The notes: generated by a model not told the origin, from the sequence alone. 64,000 nt of DNA from Pseudomonas sp. RIT288 (GCF_000631985.1 NZ_JFYN01000002.1:124001-188000), one strand, 5' to 3'. Positions 50,541-59,912 are shown, counted from the first letter of the stretch. Numbers and translations: made by a program.

Positions 50541-52400
50541 ATGCTTCGTGTGTTTGAACGAAGACTCGACCCTTTCCCGCCTGACGAGGTGCCACCGCCA
50601 CCCAACGGTCTGGCTAAATTTCTCTGGGCCTGTACTCGGGGTGCTCGCGGCTACATTCTGGCGCTGGCGTTGCTCAGTGCCGCCGTATCGGTTTATGAAG
50701 CGTGGCTGTTTTCCTTCCTCGGCCAGGTCGTCGATCTGCTCTCCACGTGGCAGGCCGGCGGCGAAGCGGCGGTGCAGGAGAGCCGCGTGTTGTGGGGCAT
50801 GGGCATTGTCATGGTGCTCAGTGTCGGGCTGGTGGCGTTGCGCACCATGGTTCAGCACCAGATTCTGGCGATTAACCTGCCGCTGCGCCTGCGCTGGGAT
50901 TTCCATCGGCTGATGCTGCGGCAAAGCCTTTCGTTTTTCTCCGACGAGTTCTCCGGCCGGGTCACGACCAAGGTGATGCAGACGGCGCTCGCCGTGCGCG
51001 ACGTGCTGTTCACCATGATCGAGATCTTGCCGGGGATCGGCGTGTACTTCATCGCGATCATTGCTCTGGCCGGCGGCTTTGCACTGAAGCTGATGCTGCC
51101 GTTCCTCGCCTGGGTCGTACTGTTCGGCCTGGCCATGTGGTACTTCGTGCCGCGGCTGGGCAAGGTCGGCCAAGAGCAGGCCAATGCGCGGTCGATGATG
51201 ACCGGGCGTATTGCCGACGCGTACACCAACATCACCACGGTGAAGCTGTTCTCCCACTCCAACCGCGAGGCGCACTTTGCGCGGGCGGCAATGGAGGATT
51301 TCAAGCAGACCGGCTTTCGCCAGATGCGTCTGGTCAGCCTGTTCGAAATCGTCAATCAGGCCTTGGTGGTGGCCTTGATCATGTCCGCTGGCGGCTATGC
51401 CCTGTGGCTCTGGCACCAGGGTGATGTTGGCGCCGGTGCCGTGGCTGCGATCACCGCCATGGCCTTGCGGATCAACGGCATGTCGAACTGGATCATGTGG
51501 CAGATGACCTCGCTGTTCGAAAGCATCGGCACCGTCCAGGACGGTATGGCGACGTTGACCCAAGGCACCAAGGTGCAAGACGCACCGGATGCCGGCGTGC
51601 TGGTCACTTCCGGCGGCGCGGTGACGTTCGACAAGGTGAAGTTCAACTATGGCGGCGAGCGTCAGGTGCTCGATGGCCTGAGCCTGAGCATTCGGCCGGG
51701 TGAGAAAATCGGTCTGGTGGGCCGCTCCGGTGCGGGCAAATCGACGCTGATCAACCTGCTGCTGCGTTTCTATGACGTCGACAGCGGCGAGATTCGTATC
51801 GACGACCAGAACATTGCGCGCGTGACCCAGGACAGCCTGCGCAGTGCGATCGGCATGGTCACCCAGGACACTTCGCTGCTGCACCGCTCGATTCGCGACA
51901 ACATCGCCTACGGCCGGCCCGATGCCACTGACGCGCAGATCCGCCGCGCCGCTGCCAATGCACAGGCTGATGAATTCATCAGCCAACTCAGCGACCGTCA
52001 GGGCCATACCGGCTACGACACCTTGGTGGGTGAGCGCGGGATCAAGCTGTCTGGTGGCCAGCGCCAGCGGGTGGCGATTGCCCGGGTGATGCTGAAGAAC
52101 GCGCCGATCCTGCTGCTGGACGAAGCCACCAGTGCGCTGGACTCGGAGGTCGAAGTGGCGATTCAGGAAAGCCTCGATGAAATGATGCAGGGCAAGACCG
52201 TGATCGCGATCGCGCATCGGCTGTCGACGATTGCGGCGATGGACCGGCTGATTGTCATGGATGACGGGCGCATCATCGAGCAGGGCACCCATTCGGAGTT
52301 GCTGGAGAAGAACGGTGTGTATGCGCGGCTGTGGGCGCATCAGAGCGGCGGCTTTCTGGGTGAAGACAAGGGCGTGGTGGAGGCTTTGGATCAGGCGTAA
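50541..52400 (+). CDS. MsbA-like ABC exporter (membrane domain fused to ATPase)
   Basis: 619 aa from ATG 50541 with GGAG 6 nt upstream. Six membrane segments in the N-terminal ~340 residues are followed by an ATPase: Walker A VGRSGAGKST, Q-loop MVTQDTSL, signature LSGGQRQR, Walker B ILLLDEATSALD and H-loop IAHRLS. A half-transporter that dimerises; lipid or drug efflux is typical of the family. Independent of the operon upstream, and followed by a terminator. Confidence 0.93.
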   Translation: MLRVFERRLDPFPPDEVPPPPNGLAKFLWACTRGARGYILALALLSAAVSVYEAWLFSFLGQVVDLLSTWQAGGEAAVQESRVLWGMGIVMVLSVGLVALRTMVQHQILAINLPLRLRWDFHRLMLRQSLSFFSDEFSGRVTTKVMQTALAVRDVLFTMIEILPGIGVYFIAIIALAGGFALKLMLPFLAWVVLFGLAMWYFVPRLGKVGQEQANARSMMTGRIADAYTNITTVKLFSHSNREAHFARAAMEDFKQTGFRQMRLVSLFEIVNQALVVALIMSAGGYALWLWHQGDVGAGAVAAITAMALRINGMSNWIMWQMTSLFESIGTVQDGMATLTQGTKVQDAPDAGVLVTSGGAVTFDKVKFNYGGERQVLDGLSLSIRPGEKIGLVGRSGAGKSTLINLLLRFYDVDSGEIRIDDQNIARVTQDSLRSAIGMVTQDTSLLHRSIRDNIAYGRPDATDAQIRRAAANAQADEFISQLSDRQGHTGYDTLVGERGIKLSGGQRQRVAIARVMLKNAPILLLDEATSALDSEVEVAIQESLDEMMQGKTVIAIAHRLSTIAAMDRLIVMDDGRIIEQGTHSELLEKNGVYARLWAHQSGGFLGEDKGVVEALDQA

Positions 52401-52413
52401 CCGGGCAGGGCGC

Positions 52414-52450
52414 ATGGCCAGGGTCTCTTGTGTGTCCCTGGCCATTTTGC
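52414..52450 (+). terminator. Intrinsic terminator
   Basis: A perfect 10-bp stem ATGGCCAGGG (52414-52423) and CCCTGGCCAT (52436-52445), 12-nt loop, followed by TTTTG. It stops the ABC exporter gene and lies before the convergent regulator gene. Confidence 0.85.
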
Positions 52451-52460
52451 CTCGGTTTAT

Positions 52461-53552
52461 TCAAGCCAGATCGGCACGCGCCATCATTCGAACACTGGCA
52501 AACGTCGATTCGTTTCTCGCCTGATCAAGCGTTGTCAGTGTGGTGATCGATGACGGCGGCGTTACTCGTTTACGACTCATTGCAGAACCTGAGCGCTCGT
52601 CGCTCGGCGGCACCCCAAAGTGCTCGCGATAGCATTTTGAGAAATGCGGTGTGGAGGCAAAGCCGCAGACATACGCCAGTTCCACGATCGACAGCGAGGT
52701 TTGTTTGAGCAGTTGTCGTGCGCGAATCAGCCGCAACCTCAAGTAGTAGCGTGACGGCGTGCATTGCAGGTATTTCTGAAACAGCCTCTCCAGCTGTCGG
52801 CGTGACAGATCGACGTATTCGGCAAGGTTGTCCAGCTCGATCGGTTCCTCAAGATTGGCCTCCATCAACGCAACGACTTCTTGCAGCTTGGGCTGATGCG
52901 TACCGACCACATGCTTGAGCGGTACGCGTTGATGGTCCTGCTCGTTGCGGATGCGTTCGTAAACAAACATCTCCGAGATGGCGGCGGATAACTCACGACC
53001 ATGATCGCGGGCAATCAGGTGCAGCATCATGTCCAGCGGCGCTGTTCCTCCGGAACAGGTAAAGCGGTTGCGGTCGAGAGTGAAGAGGCTGGTGCTGACA
53101 CTGACGCGCGGGAAAGCTTCCTGCATGGCCGCCAGAAACTCCCAATGCACGCTGCACTCATAGCCGTCGAGCAGCCCGGCTTTGGCGAGTGCCCAGCTGC
53201 CGGTGCACACGCCGCCCAAGCGTCTGGATTGGCGCGCCAGGGCTTGCAGCCAGGATGTGTGCTCACGGGTAATCACGCTCTGGATGCCGACACCGCCGCA
53301 GACAATCACCGTGTCCGCCACGCCGGGATTGTTCCACGAGGCGTCCGGCGTGATCGGAACCCCGTCGCTGGCCCAGACCGGTGCTCCACCGGGGCTGAAC
53401 GTATGCCAGCGATACAGGTTTCGCCCCGACAATTGATTGGCCATGCGCAGTGGCTCGACGGCGGATGCCAGCGACATGAGGGTGAATTTATCCAACAGCA
53501 GAAACCCGACGGATTGGGTCGTACCGTCGGCCACGGAGGGGGTCGATGACAT
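52461..53552 (-). CDS. GATase1-AraC transcriptional regulator (GlxA family)
   Basis: 363 aa from ATG 53552, chosen over the adjacent ATG 53555 because of ribosome-site spacing (GAGG). The N-terminal DJ-1/PfpI-like glutamine-amidotransferase-type domain (VGFLLLDKFTLMSLASAVE; VCTGSWALAKAGLLDG) is followed by an AraC DNA-binding domain (~225-325; IELDNLAEYVDLSRRQLERLFQKYL and YVCGFASTPHFSKCYREHFG). The group includes the ArgR, GbdR and CdhR regulators of amino-acid/betaine catabolism. Transcribed downstream of a permease gene that it may control. Confidence 0.92.
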   Translation of the reverse strand: MSSTPSVADGTTQSVGFLLLDKFTLMSLASAVEPLRMANQLSGRNLYRWHTFSPGGAPVWASDGVPITPDASWNNPGVADTVIVCGGVGIQSVITREHTSWLQALARQSRRLGGVCTGSWALAKAGLLDGYECSVHWEFLAAMQEAFPRVSVSTSLFTLDRNRFTCSGGTAPLDMMLHLIARDHGRELSAAISEMFVYERIRNEQDHQRVPLKHVVGTHQPKLQEVVALMEANLEEPIELDNLAEYVDLSRRQLERLFQKYLQCTPSRYYLRLRLIRARQLLKQTSLSIVELAYVCGFASTPHFSKCYREHFGVPPSDERSGSAMSRKRVTPPSSITTLTTLDQARNESTFASVRMMARADLA

Positions 53553-53639
53553 CATGTCCTCACAGGAATCGGTCTGAGATGCAGGCGTCGGTCATTCCCC
53601 CGGTCTTCGCCAAGGGAATATCAGCTTCGGCGTGAACGC

Positions 53640-55040
53640 CTAGCCCACCGACGTTGCTCGTGCTGCCGGGGCAGGGTGACGCGACGTCATCAGGCCAATA
53701 AACGAGATTGCCAGCGCCAGGCCAATGGTGGTGGTGACTTCGGTGCGGTGCTGCGGGGTGATCATCATGACCGCCAGCGCCGCGCAGATGAAGCCGATCA
53801 CCAGCCACGTCAGCCATGGAAACAGCCACATGCGGAAGGTCAGCTCGACCTTGCGCTGTTGCAATATCCGCCGCATGCGCAGCTGTGACACTGCAATCGC
53901 CAGGTACACCAGCAAGGCAATCGCTCCGGAACTGGCCAGCAGGAACTCGAACAGTCCGGCGGGCATGAAGTAGCTCCACACGGTGATCGAGGCGCCCAAC
54001 ACGGTGCTGGCGATGACGGCTGCCCGTGGCACACCGGCCGCGGAAGTCGCCTTCAGCGCTTTCGGTGCATCGCCGCGACGACCCAGCGAGTACAACATGC
54101 GCGAGGCAATGTAGATCGAGGAGTTCATGCAACTGGCCACGGCGATCAGGACGACGACGTCGACCATGAACTTGGCGTTTGGAATATTCATGATTTCCAG
54201 GGCGCGCTGATACGAGCCCACCGAGGCCAGCAACGGATCATTCCAGGGCACCACGGAGATCACCACGAAGATCGACAGCAGGTAGAACACGCCGATGCGC
54301 CAGATCACGGAGCGGGTGGCCTTGGCAATGTTCTGCGCCGGGTTATTCGATTCGGCGGCCGCGATGGTCACCGCTTCGGTGCCGATGAAGCTGAACATGA
54401 TTGTGATGAAAGCGCCGACCACCGCTGACAGGCCGTTGGGCGCAAACCCGCCGTGTTCGGCCATCAGGCCGCTCAACCCGCTGACTTCGCGGTCGGGCAC
54501 CCAGCCCATCAACACGGCAAAACCCACACCGATGAAGCCGATGATCGCCACGACCTTGGCCATGGCGAACCAGAACTCGAATTCACCATACTTGGACACG
54601 CTGAACAGGTTGGTCACCACCAGCGCAATGATCGATCCCAACGCGAACAGCCAGGCATCGACCTGCGGAAACCATTGGTGCAGCACATGACCGGCCGCCA
54701 GCGCCTCGATAGGAATCACCAGCACCCAGAACCACCAGTACAGCCAGCCAATGGTGAAACCGGCCCAGCGGCCGATGGCCTGGTCGGCATAGGTCGAAAA
54801 TGAACCGGTGTCCGGATTGGCCACCGCCATCTCGCCGAGCATGCGCATGACCAGCACGACGAGCAAACCTGAAAACAGATAGGCCAGAAGCACCGCCGGC
54901 CCTGCTGCGGCAATCGCGTGTCCTGAACCTACGAACAAACCGGCGCCGATAATCCCGGCGATGGACAGCATTGTGACGTGACGAGGCTTGAAGCCCTGCG
55001 CCAATTGGCTACTCGAATCCATGGAGTTCGGGCTGATCAT
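53640..55040 (-). CDS. Amino-acid permease (GABA/aromatic APC type)
   Basis: 466 aa from ATG 55040. Twelve hydrophobic segments of the APC family with the amino-terminal signature GFKPRHVTMLSIAGIIGAGLFVGSGHAI, which fits the GabP/AroP group of inner-membrane amino acid:proton symporters. The ribosome site is weak, and a downstream ATG at 55022 is possible. It lies 87 nt upstream of the GATase1-AraC gene on the same strand. The substrate is not certain. Confidence 0.88.
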   Translation of the reverse strand: MISPNSMDSSSQLAQGFKPRHVTMLSIAGIIGAGLFVGSGHAIAAAGPAVLLAYLFSGLLVVLVMRMLGEMAVANPDTGSFSTYADQAIGRWAGFTIGWLYWWFWVLVIPIEALAAGHVLHQWFPQVDAWLFALGSIIALVVTNLFSVSKYGEFEFWFAMAKVVAIIGFIGVGFAVLMGWVPDREVSGLSGLMAEHGGFAPNGLSAVVGAFITIMFSFIGTEAVTIAAAESNNPAQNIAKATRSVIWRIGVFYLLSIFVVISVVPWNDPLLASVGSYQRALEIMNIPNAKFMVDVVVLIAVASCMNSSIYIASRMLYSLGRRGDAPKALKATSAAGVPRAAVIASTVLGASITVWSYFMPAGLFEFLLASSGAIALLVYLAIAVSQLRMRRILQQRKVELTFRMWLFPWLTWLVIGFICAALAVMMITPQHRTEVTTTIGLALAISFIGLMTSRHPAPAARATSVG

Positions 55041-55490
55041 CGGTATTTTTATTCTCTGCTGATCGACATTTAAGCCATTGAACGGGCACACGATCGAGCA
55101 CCATCGTTGCCTGCTGAAACTCCCGAAAGAAGCCCGTCCAACCGCCGCAGTTCTTATCAACCCCATGATCTGACCGGGATTGTTTTGATAGGAAGACACG
55201 GCACCTTAGCCGGCCTTGCCGCCGATTCAATAGCCTGATTGCGCCATGATCGTGTCTGATATCGACATGTGAATACCATGAGGTCGTATTGGAGACCTGT
55301 CGGTCACGCAAGGCTCAGGCCATCTTCCCGGCTCGCTGAGCGTTCCAGTTAACGGTTCAAAGCTCCAATTCTCAGGGGGCGATCTCTTCCACCGGGTATT
55401 CCGGTCAGGAATACGCCCATGAAAATCATGAATTTTATTTATCGTTTTCGATCTCGTAGCGTGACTCCTTCTGCATAAGGAGATGACCCT
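55041..55490. other. Non-coding region between permease and GST genes
   Basis: 450 nt of divergent intergenic DNA with no supported gene. AT-rich stretches before 55480 and the strong AAGGAG just before 55491 suggest the GST promoter. No clear operator was found. Confidence 0.5.
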
Positions 55491-56123
55491 GTGAATAATT
55501 CCCGCCTGCGCTTATATGTTGACTCTCAATTTTCCAGCCCCTATGCCATGTCGGCTTTCGTGGTACTCCGCGAGAAGGGCATCGAATTTGAAATGAGCCC
55601 GCTAAACCTCGAAGCCTATGAAAACCAGTCAGAGGGCTATGCCAGCCTCTCCCAGACGCAGCGGGTACCTACACTTGTGCACGGGGACTTCGCCTTGTCT
55701 GAATCGTCGGCGATCACCGAGTACCTGGAAGACGTTTTCCCCCAGTCGCCGGTGTACCCACAAGATCTTTGGCTGCATGCAAAGGCACGACAAGTCCAGG
55801 CATGGCTGCGCAGTGATCTGTTGTCCATTCGCCAGGAGCGATCCACATTGGTTGTGTTTTATGGACTCAAATCAAAGCCCTTGTCGCCAGAGGCCGAGTC
55901 GGCAGCGCGCAAGCTGTTCGGTGCCGCACAAACGCTGCTTGCCGACAATCCCGAATACCTGTTCGGCCAATGGTCGATCGCCGATGTGGATCTGGCCTTG
56001 ATGCTCAACCGGCTGATTCTCAATGGTGACTCCGTACCCCCCGTGCTGGTGGAGTACGCACAGCGCCAATGGCAACGACCAACCGTACAGGAGTGGGTCA
56101 AATTGCAACGTCCTCCGATGTAG
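55491..56123 (+). CDS. Glutathione S-transferase (YfcF-like)
   Basis: 210 aa from GTG 55491 with AAGGAG 8 nt upstream. The N-terminal thioredoxin-like domain holds the SSPYAMSAFVVLREKGIEFE block, TQRVPTLVHGDFALSESSAITEYLE is the glutathione-binding region, and the C-terminal all-helical domain contains NPEYLFGQWSIADVDLAL. The pattern is that of the YfcF subgroup, linked to peroxide and electrophile defence. Upstream of a redox-type HxlR regulator and old yellow enzyme. Confidence 0.88.
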   Translation: MNNSRLRLYVDSQFSSPYAMSAFVVLREKGIEFEMSPLNLEAYENQSEGYASLSQTQRVPTLVHGDFALSESSAITEYLEDVFPQSPVYPQDLWLHAKARQVQAWLRSDLLSIRQERSTLVVFYGLKSKPLSPEAESAARKLFGAAQTLLADNPEYLFGQWSIADVDLALMLNRLILNGDSVPPVLVEYAQRQWQRPTVQEWVKLQRPPM

Positions 56124-56233
56124 CGGCCCGCCAACACTACAACAGAAGAAAGCGTTCTCAGGCTCGGTATATCCAGTAAACTTGGCGTCAATCCAGCGCC
56201 TGAGCGCGCGTGGGTATTCAGAAGGAAACCGCC

Positions 56234-56617
56234 ATGCTTGAACTCGAACCGCTGTGCTTCTCGTCCGACTATCCTAGCCGAGCGTTATTCGACCAGATCG
56301 CTGATAAATGGTCGATGATGGTGTTAGCCGTGCTTGATGACGGTCCGCAACGCTTCAACGCGATCCGTCGTCGCCTGCAAGGCGTCACCCAAAAAGCGCT
56401 CACTCAATGTCTTCGCCGGCTGGAGCGCAACGGCCTGGTATCGCGCGAGGTGATTTCGCTTTCGCCAGTCGCGGTGCAGTACCAAGTAACGCCGCTGGGC
56501 CGCACGCTGCAACAACCTTTTCGGGCACTGCATGAATGGACGCTCGCCAAGCTGCCGGAGGTTGATGCTGCCCGGCAGAAGTTCGACGCCGCTGCAATCG
56601 GACCGACAAGTACGTAG
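56234..56617 (+). CDS. HxlR-family regulator with an N-terminal cysteine
   Basis: 127 aa from ATG 56234 with AAGGA ~8 nt upstream. The HxlR winged helix is clear (IADKWSMMVLAVLDDGPQRFNAIRRRLQGVTQKALTQCLRRLERNGLV). Cys8 (LEPLCFSS) sits in the same place as the quinone-sensing Cys6 of YodB/QorR-type proteins. Next to GST and OYE genes, so it is likely an electrophile-responsive repressor of them. Confidence 0.9.
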   Translation: MLELEPLCFSSDYPSRALFDQIADKWSMMVLAVLDDGPQRFNAIRRRLQGVTQKALTQCLRRLERNGLVSREVISLSPVAVQYQVTPLGRTLQQPFRALHEWTLAKLPEVDAARQKFDAAAIGPTST

Positions 56618-57195
56618 GGAAGGCTGCTTCACTCGATTACATGAACGCGTTGTCGGCCGCTCATGCTGCGCTTCGGGACTTGTCACCCGATGTCTTAAGT
56701 AACACCGAAGATCTCAATCGAACCAGTGCGACCTGGTAAGCATGGAACTCTGCCAACACTTTTTGCTGTTGGCAGTGCGCTGGTTTTTGCCTTTCATGCG
56801 CGGGCAATCAATCCCGATACCTGCTTCAACCGAATCTTCACATCGATTGCTCAGGCTTGTTCGATCATGAACGCAGAGCGTCCTGCTCTTGCGCGCGAGG
56901 CCACTGTATACGGCTCGACGACCCATACGCCGCCGACTATTTCCTGACGGTAGGTATCCTCAGACCTACTAGGTCTACGAACGGTGCCTAATTGACGCCA
57001 GGTTTATTATTGATACCTTGTCAATTGTCCTCACTTGAGGGAAGCGGTCCGAACCGGACCCTTCGTTCGCCATTCTTGCCGGCGGCGTTCAGCCAGCCAA
57101 TCGAGCATCCGACAGAAGCATTTCTCTGGTCGAGCCGCACTTGAGAAATCGTTAGCCACGGGCGGACATTCAATAAAATTCATTCTGAGGAAAGT
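56618..57195. other. Non-coding leader of the OYE gene, with operator-like palindromes
   Basis: 578 nt without a convincing gene. Short ORFs here have no ribosome site or recognisable sequence. It contains the palindrome at 56962-56976 and a small perfect hairpin GGTCCG-AAC-CGGACC at 57046-57060. Confidence 0.5.
56962..56976. promoter_or_regulatory. Perfect 15-bp palindrome AGACCTA-C-TAGGTCT
   Basis: A dyad of the type bound by electrophile-sensing regulators (compare the E. coli NemR box TAGACC-N4-GGTCTA). An overlapping GTAGGT/ACCTAC repeat starts at 56951. It lies about 220 nt upstream of the old-yellow-enzyme gene and 345 nt after the HxlR gene. Confidence 0.55.
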
Positions 57196-58263
57196 ATGGG
57201 AAATTTTAAGCTTCTAACCCCCTTGAACAACGAAGAGCTCACTTTCAAAAATCGGGTGTTCATGGCGCCGATGACAAGAGGTCGATCCAAGGATCAGGTG
57301 GCCAACGAATTGACTGCGACCTATTACGCACAGCGCGCATCGGCGGGCCTGATTTTTACGGAAGGCACCCAGATCAGCGCCCAGGCCGTCGGCTGGACGA
57401 ATACCCCCGGGATCTATACGCCTGAACAGATTGCGGGCTGGAAGAAGGTAACCCAGGCAGTTCATGAAGCCGGTGGTCTCATTTTCGCCCAGCTCTGGCA
57501 TACCGGTAGAGCATCTCATCCTGATTTTCATGGTGGAGAATTGCCGGTTGCGCCATCGTCAGTTCCCTTCAATAGCCAGGCGTTCACGCCTGAAGGCATC
57601 AAACCCTCGGTGACCCCGCGCGAACTGACCATTGATGAAATCAAGTCCACCATTGCGGACTACGGAAAAGCTGCACAGGCCGCGAAAGATGCGGGCTTTG
57701 ATGGTGTAGAAGTACACGGTGCCAATGGTTATCTGCCCGCGCAGTTTCTGGAAGACGGCTCAAACAAACGTACCGACGAGTATGGCGGTACCATTGAGAA
57801 GCGGGCGAGGTTCTTGCTTGAAGCCACGGACGCTGCGATCAAGGTCTTCGGACCGGCCCGTATCTCGGTCAGGCTGTCGCCGCGCATTCCGTACAATGAC
57901 ATGGGCGACTCCAATCTCGAGCAGACCTACATGTACGCGGTAGAAGCGCTGGAAAAGAAAAACGTTGGAATTCTGCATTTCATGGAACCGGGAACCCTGC
58001 CGGAAGACGCGAAACCCTTGGCGCCCGGGGCTCGCCAGCGGTTCTCAGGGATTTTCGTGTTGAATGTTGGTTATGACCGGAAGTCTGCGGAACAGGCCCT
58101 GCAAACCGGTCTGGCCGATGCAGTCACATTTGGCACGCTGTTCATCAGCAACCCTGATCTGCCGGAACGCTTCTTCCTTGATGCGCCGCTGGCTACTGCG
58201 GATGCCTCCACTTTTTACAGTGGTTCGCAAGAGGGCTATACCGACTACCCGCCGCTGGCCTAG
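57196..58263 (+). CDS. nemA: Alkene reductase, old yellow enzyme family (NemA/XenB-like)
   Basis: 355 aa from ATG 57196, with GAGGAAAG directly upstream. FMN-dependent enoate reductase: NRVFMAPMTRGRS, LWHTGRASHPDF, and the active-site set H174-x2-N177-x-Y179 (EVHGANGYLPAQFLEDG). It reduces activated alkenes, nitrate esters, N-ethylmaleimide or nitroaromatics with NADPH. The whole ~355-residue length is intact. Confidence 0.92.
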   Translation: MGNFKLLTPLNNEELTFKNRVFMAPMTRGRSKDQVANELTATYYAQRASAGLIFTEGTQISAQAVGWTNTPGIYTPEQIAGWKKVTQAVHEAGGLIFAQLWHTGRASHPDFHGGELPVAPSSVPFNSQAFTPEGIKPSVTPRELTIDEIKSTIADYGKAAQAAKDAGFDGVEVHGANGYLPAQFLEDGSNKRTDEYGGTIEKRARFLLEATDAAIKVFGPARISVRLSPRIPYNDMGDSNLEQTYMYAVEALEKKNVGILHFMEPGTLPEDAKPLAPGARQRFSGIFVLNVGYDRKSAEQALQTGLADAVTFGTLFISNPDLPERFFLDAPLATADASTFYSGSQEGYTDYPPLA

Positions 58264-58997
58264 GGGCGACGAGGTTTAGCTGGGCAATAGCGGTGAACTA
58301 TCTGGTCGATACCGAGCATGGCGCTGTCACGGGTGTCGAAGCGCGATTTACGTTCCGGCACCGACCGTCATACCGGCTCCAAAACGTCTTTACACGGATT
58401 TCTGGAGGTAAGCCGCGGGTGGATCAGGCGTCAGTGGGGAGGGCGTGCGGCTGGGGCCTCTCGAGAGCTTCTTGACAATCAAAAGCCGTTATCGTGGTCG
58501 AGTAACTTGCCGCCTACTGGCGGCAAGTTGCATGAGGCCCTACAACGTAAACGGCAGTGCAGAAAAAACCATCCCGCCACTGCCTGCCCAGCCCATGCAA
58601 AACTGGCCTTTCTCGGCTTCGCCTCGACTCATGGCATCGAAGATACCGAAGGGGATGGACGCGGTAATGATGTTGCCGGTCTTATGCCCGGCCTGGACGG
58701 TGCCGAATTGAATGCCGTTTCGATCGGTTCCATCGACGCTTCGTTGGGGCCCTGCCAGTGACGCGTGCCGCTGCCGCTTTTTTCAAGCAACTTGCTGATG
58801 GTCTTCAATGTTTTTTGCAAGTTCTCCTGGAACGTATCCAGTCAATTTCCGTTACGTAGTTGCGTAAAAGCCCCAAGCTGGGCCGAACGCCAGCGATAAA
58901 CGGGGAACTATTGACGTCCACAAACAGACTGACCTGCAGTTGCGACCCTAATGCAAATGTCGCACGAAAAAATTTCTACAATAAATGGAGCGCACAA
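58264..58997. other. Intergenic region with a decayed gene
   Basis: 734 nt between the OYE and kinase genes. It holds a perfect hairpin (11-bp stem AACTTGCCGCC/GGCGGCAAGTT, 58504-58529) and the KAS III-like remnant listed separately. No intact gene is supported. Confidence 0.6.
58540..58830 (-). pseudogene. C-terminal remnant of a 3-oxoacyl-ACP synthase III-like protein
   Basis: On the minus strand one frame reads FGTVQAGHKTGNIITASIPF then GIFDAMSRGEAEKG, GWAGSGGMVFSAL and a stop at 58540. This fits the C-terminal end of KAS III/FabH-like enzymes (HKxGN, SIP, GWGxG blocks). Upstream residues (ENLQKTLKTISKLLEKSGS, 58700-58815) are in another frame, implying a frameshift. The N-terminal two-thirds is absent. 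Moderate-to-low certainty. Confidence 0.4.
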
Positions 58998-59669
58998 ATG
59001 GGCAGGTCACGCGATGAGTTTGAGTTCTGGTGGGGTACTTCCGGGTCGTGGGTGGAACCGCCGAATGTGCGCCGGAGCGGCACCAGTGGTGTCCAGTTGG
59101 TTGTTCAAGGTGACAAGACGTTTTTCGTAAAGCGTCAGACCGGCCATTTGTTCCGCAGTCTCCGTTACCCCACTGGCCGACCCACCGCATTGCGTGAAGG
59201 CATTGCCCTTTCAAGACTCGAGCAACTGGGCGTGAATGCGCCAAGACCATTATTTTATGGCGCGAGAAAAGTCGACGGCGTATGGCAGGGTGTCTTGGTT
59301 ACCAAAGATCTGGGCGGTTTCATCGATCTGGATACCTGGTATAGCCAGGGCGCTGCAAGCCTGTTGACCACCGAGCAACATCAGCGACTTCTTGAGCGTT
59401 TAGCGCAAATGCTGGCGCGGATGCACTCGGGCAGATGGCAGCACGGTTGCATGCGTTCCAAACACATCTTTATCAAAGCGTCGATTACCGACACAGACTT
59501 CGATTTTGAACTGGCGCTGCTTGATCTGGAGAAATCTCGTGGTCGTGCTACGGCAATGGGCGCGGCGCGTCACGACATTCCCCAACTCAGACGGCATTCT
59601 TTCTGGGATGAGTCGCAGTGGCAGCATTTCCTTGCGTGCTATGAGCAAGCCAGCGGTAGAACGCTGTAA
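58998..59669 (+). CDS. InaA-like lipopolysaccharide kinase-fold protein
   Basis: 223 aa from ATG 58998 with GGAG 7 nt upstream; an upstream extension to 58860 lacks a start signal. It has the protein-kinase-like fold seen in InaA/WaaP proteins: KTFFVKRQTGHLFRSL near 40 (the VKRQ lysine region), REGIALSRLEQLGV, LARMHSGRWQHGCMRSKHIF near 145-165 (catalytic loop) and LALLDLEKSRGR (metal Asp). InaA is an acid/weak-acid inducible protein of uncertain activity. Confidence 0.85.
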   Translation: MGRSRDEFEFWWGTSGSWVEPPNVRRSGTSGVQLVVQGDKTFFVKRQTGHLFRSLRYPTGRPTALREGIALSRLEQLGVNAPRPLFYGARKVDGVWQGVLVTKDLGGFIDLDTWYSQGAASLLTTEQHQRLLERLAQMLARMHSGRWQHGCMRSKHIFIKASITDTDFDFELALLDLEKSRGRATAMGAARHDIPQLRRHSFWDESQWQHFLACYEQASGRTL

Positions 59670-59674
59670 GAAGC

Positions 59675-59723
59675 GCATCGATCCGCCCCCCGCATTGGCG
59701 AAGAGGACATCGATTCGGCCGTG
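59675..59723 (-). pseudogene. SDR fragment (GRIDVLFANAGGG)
   Basis: The minus strand carries a short in-frame THGRIDVLFANAGGGSM, the NAG motif region of short-chain dehydrogenases. No cofactor motif or YxxxK is nearby, so it is an isolated fragment. Confidence 0.45.
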
Positions 59724-59856
59724 GGTCGCGTACCGGCAAATGTACGCAGGCCGCCTGGTGGCCAAAGACGGCAAAATTCAGCTGCTGCGCGAATCCCTGG
59801 ATACCGTGGCCGCTGCCAAAGCGTTCGCGCCGATTGATTCAGAGCGAGGCCAATAA
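59720..59856 (+). pseudogene. C-terminal fragment resembling a SnoaL/NTF2-like protein
   Basis: The plus strand reads YAGRLVAKDGKIQLLRESL then DTVAAAKAFAP and a stop at 59856. This fits the last strand and helix of SnoaL-like (NTF2-fold) proteins, but no N-terminal part is present. It overlaps the opposite-strand SDR fragment, which together suggests deletion scars. Confidence 0.4.
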
Positions 59857-59912
59857 ATCGCGATTATCCCTGTATGGCGAGCAGGGACTGGTGCAGGCAT
59901 GGATCACGTCCC

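Noticed and set aside
50271..52445. 724-codon antisense ORF opposite the ABC exporter
   Set aside because: It is a shadow frame created by high GC codon usage; histidine/glutamine-rich composition is not protein-like.
55009..55311. 100-codon minus-strand ORF in the permease leader
   Set aside because: No ribosome site and no recognisable motif; overlaps the permease start.
56641..56739. 32-codon ORF MNALSAAHAALRDL... after the HxlR gene
   Set aside because: No ribosome site, no recognisable sequence, and too short to support.
57035..57217. 60-codon ORF overlapping the old yellow enzyme start
   Set aside because: Lies in the leader and overlaps the strong ribosome site of the real gene; no domain.
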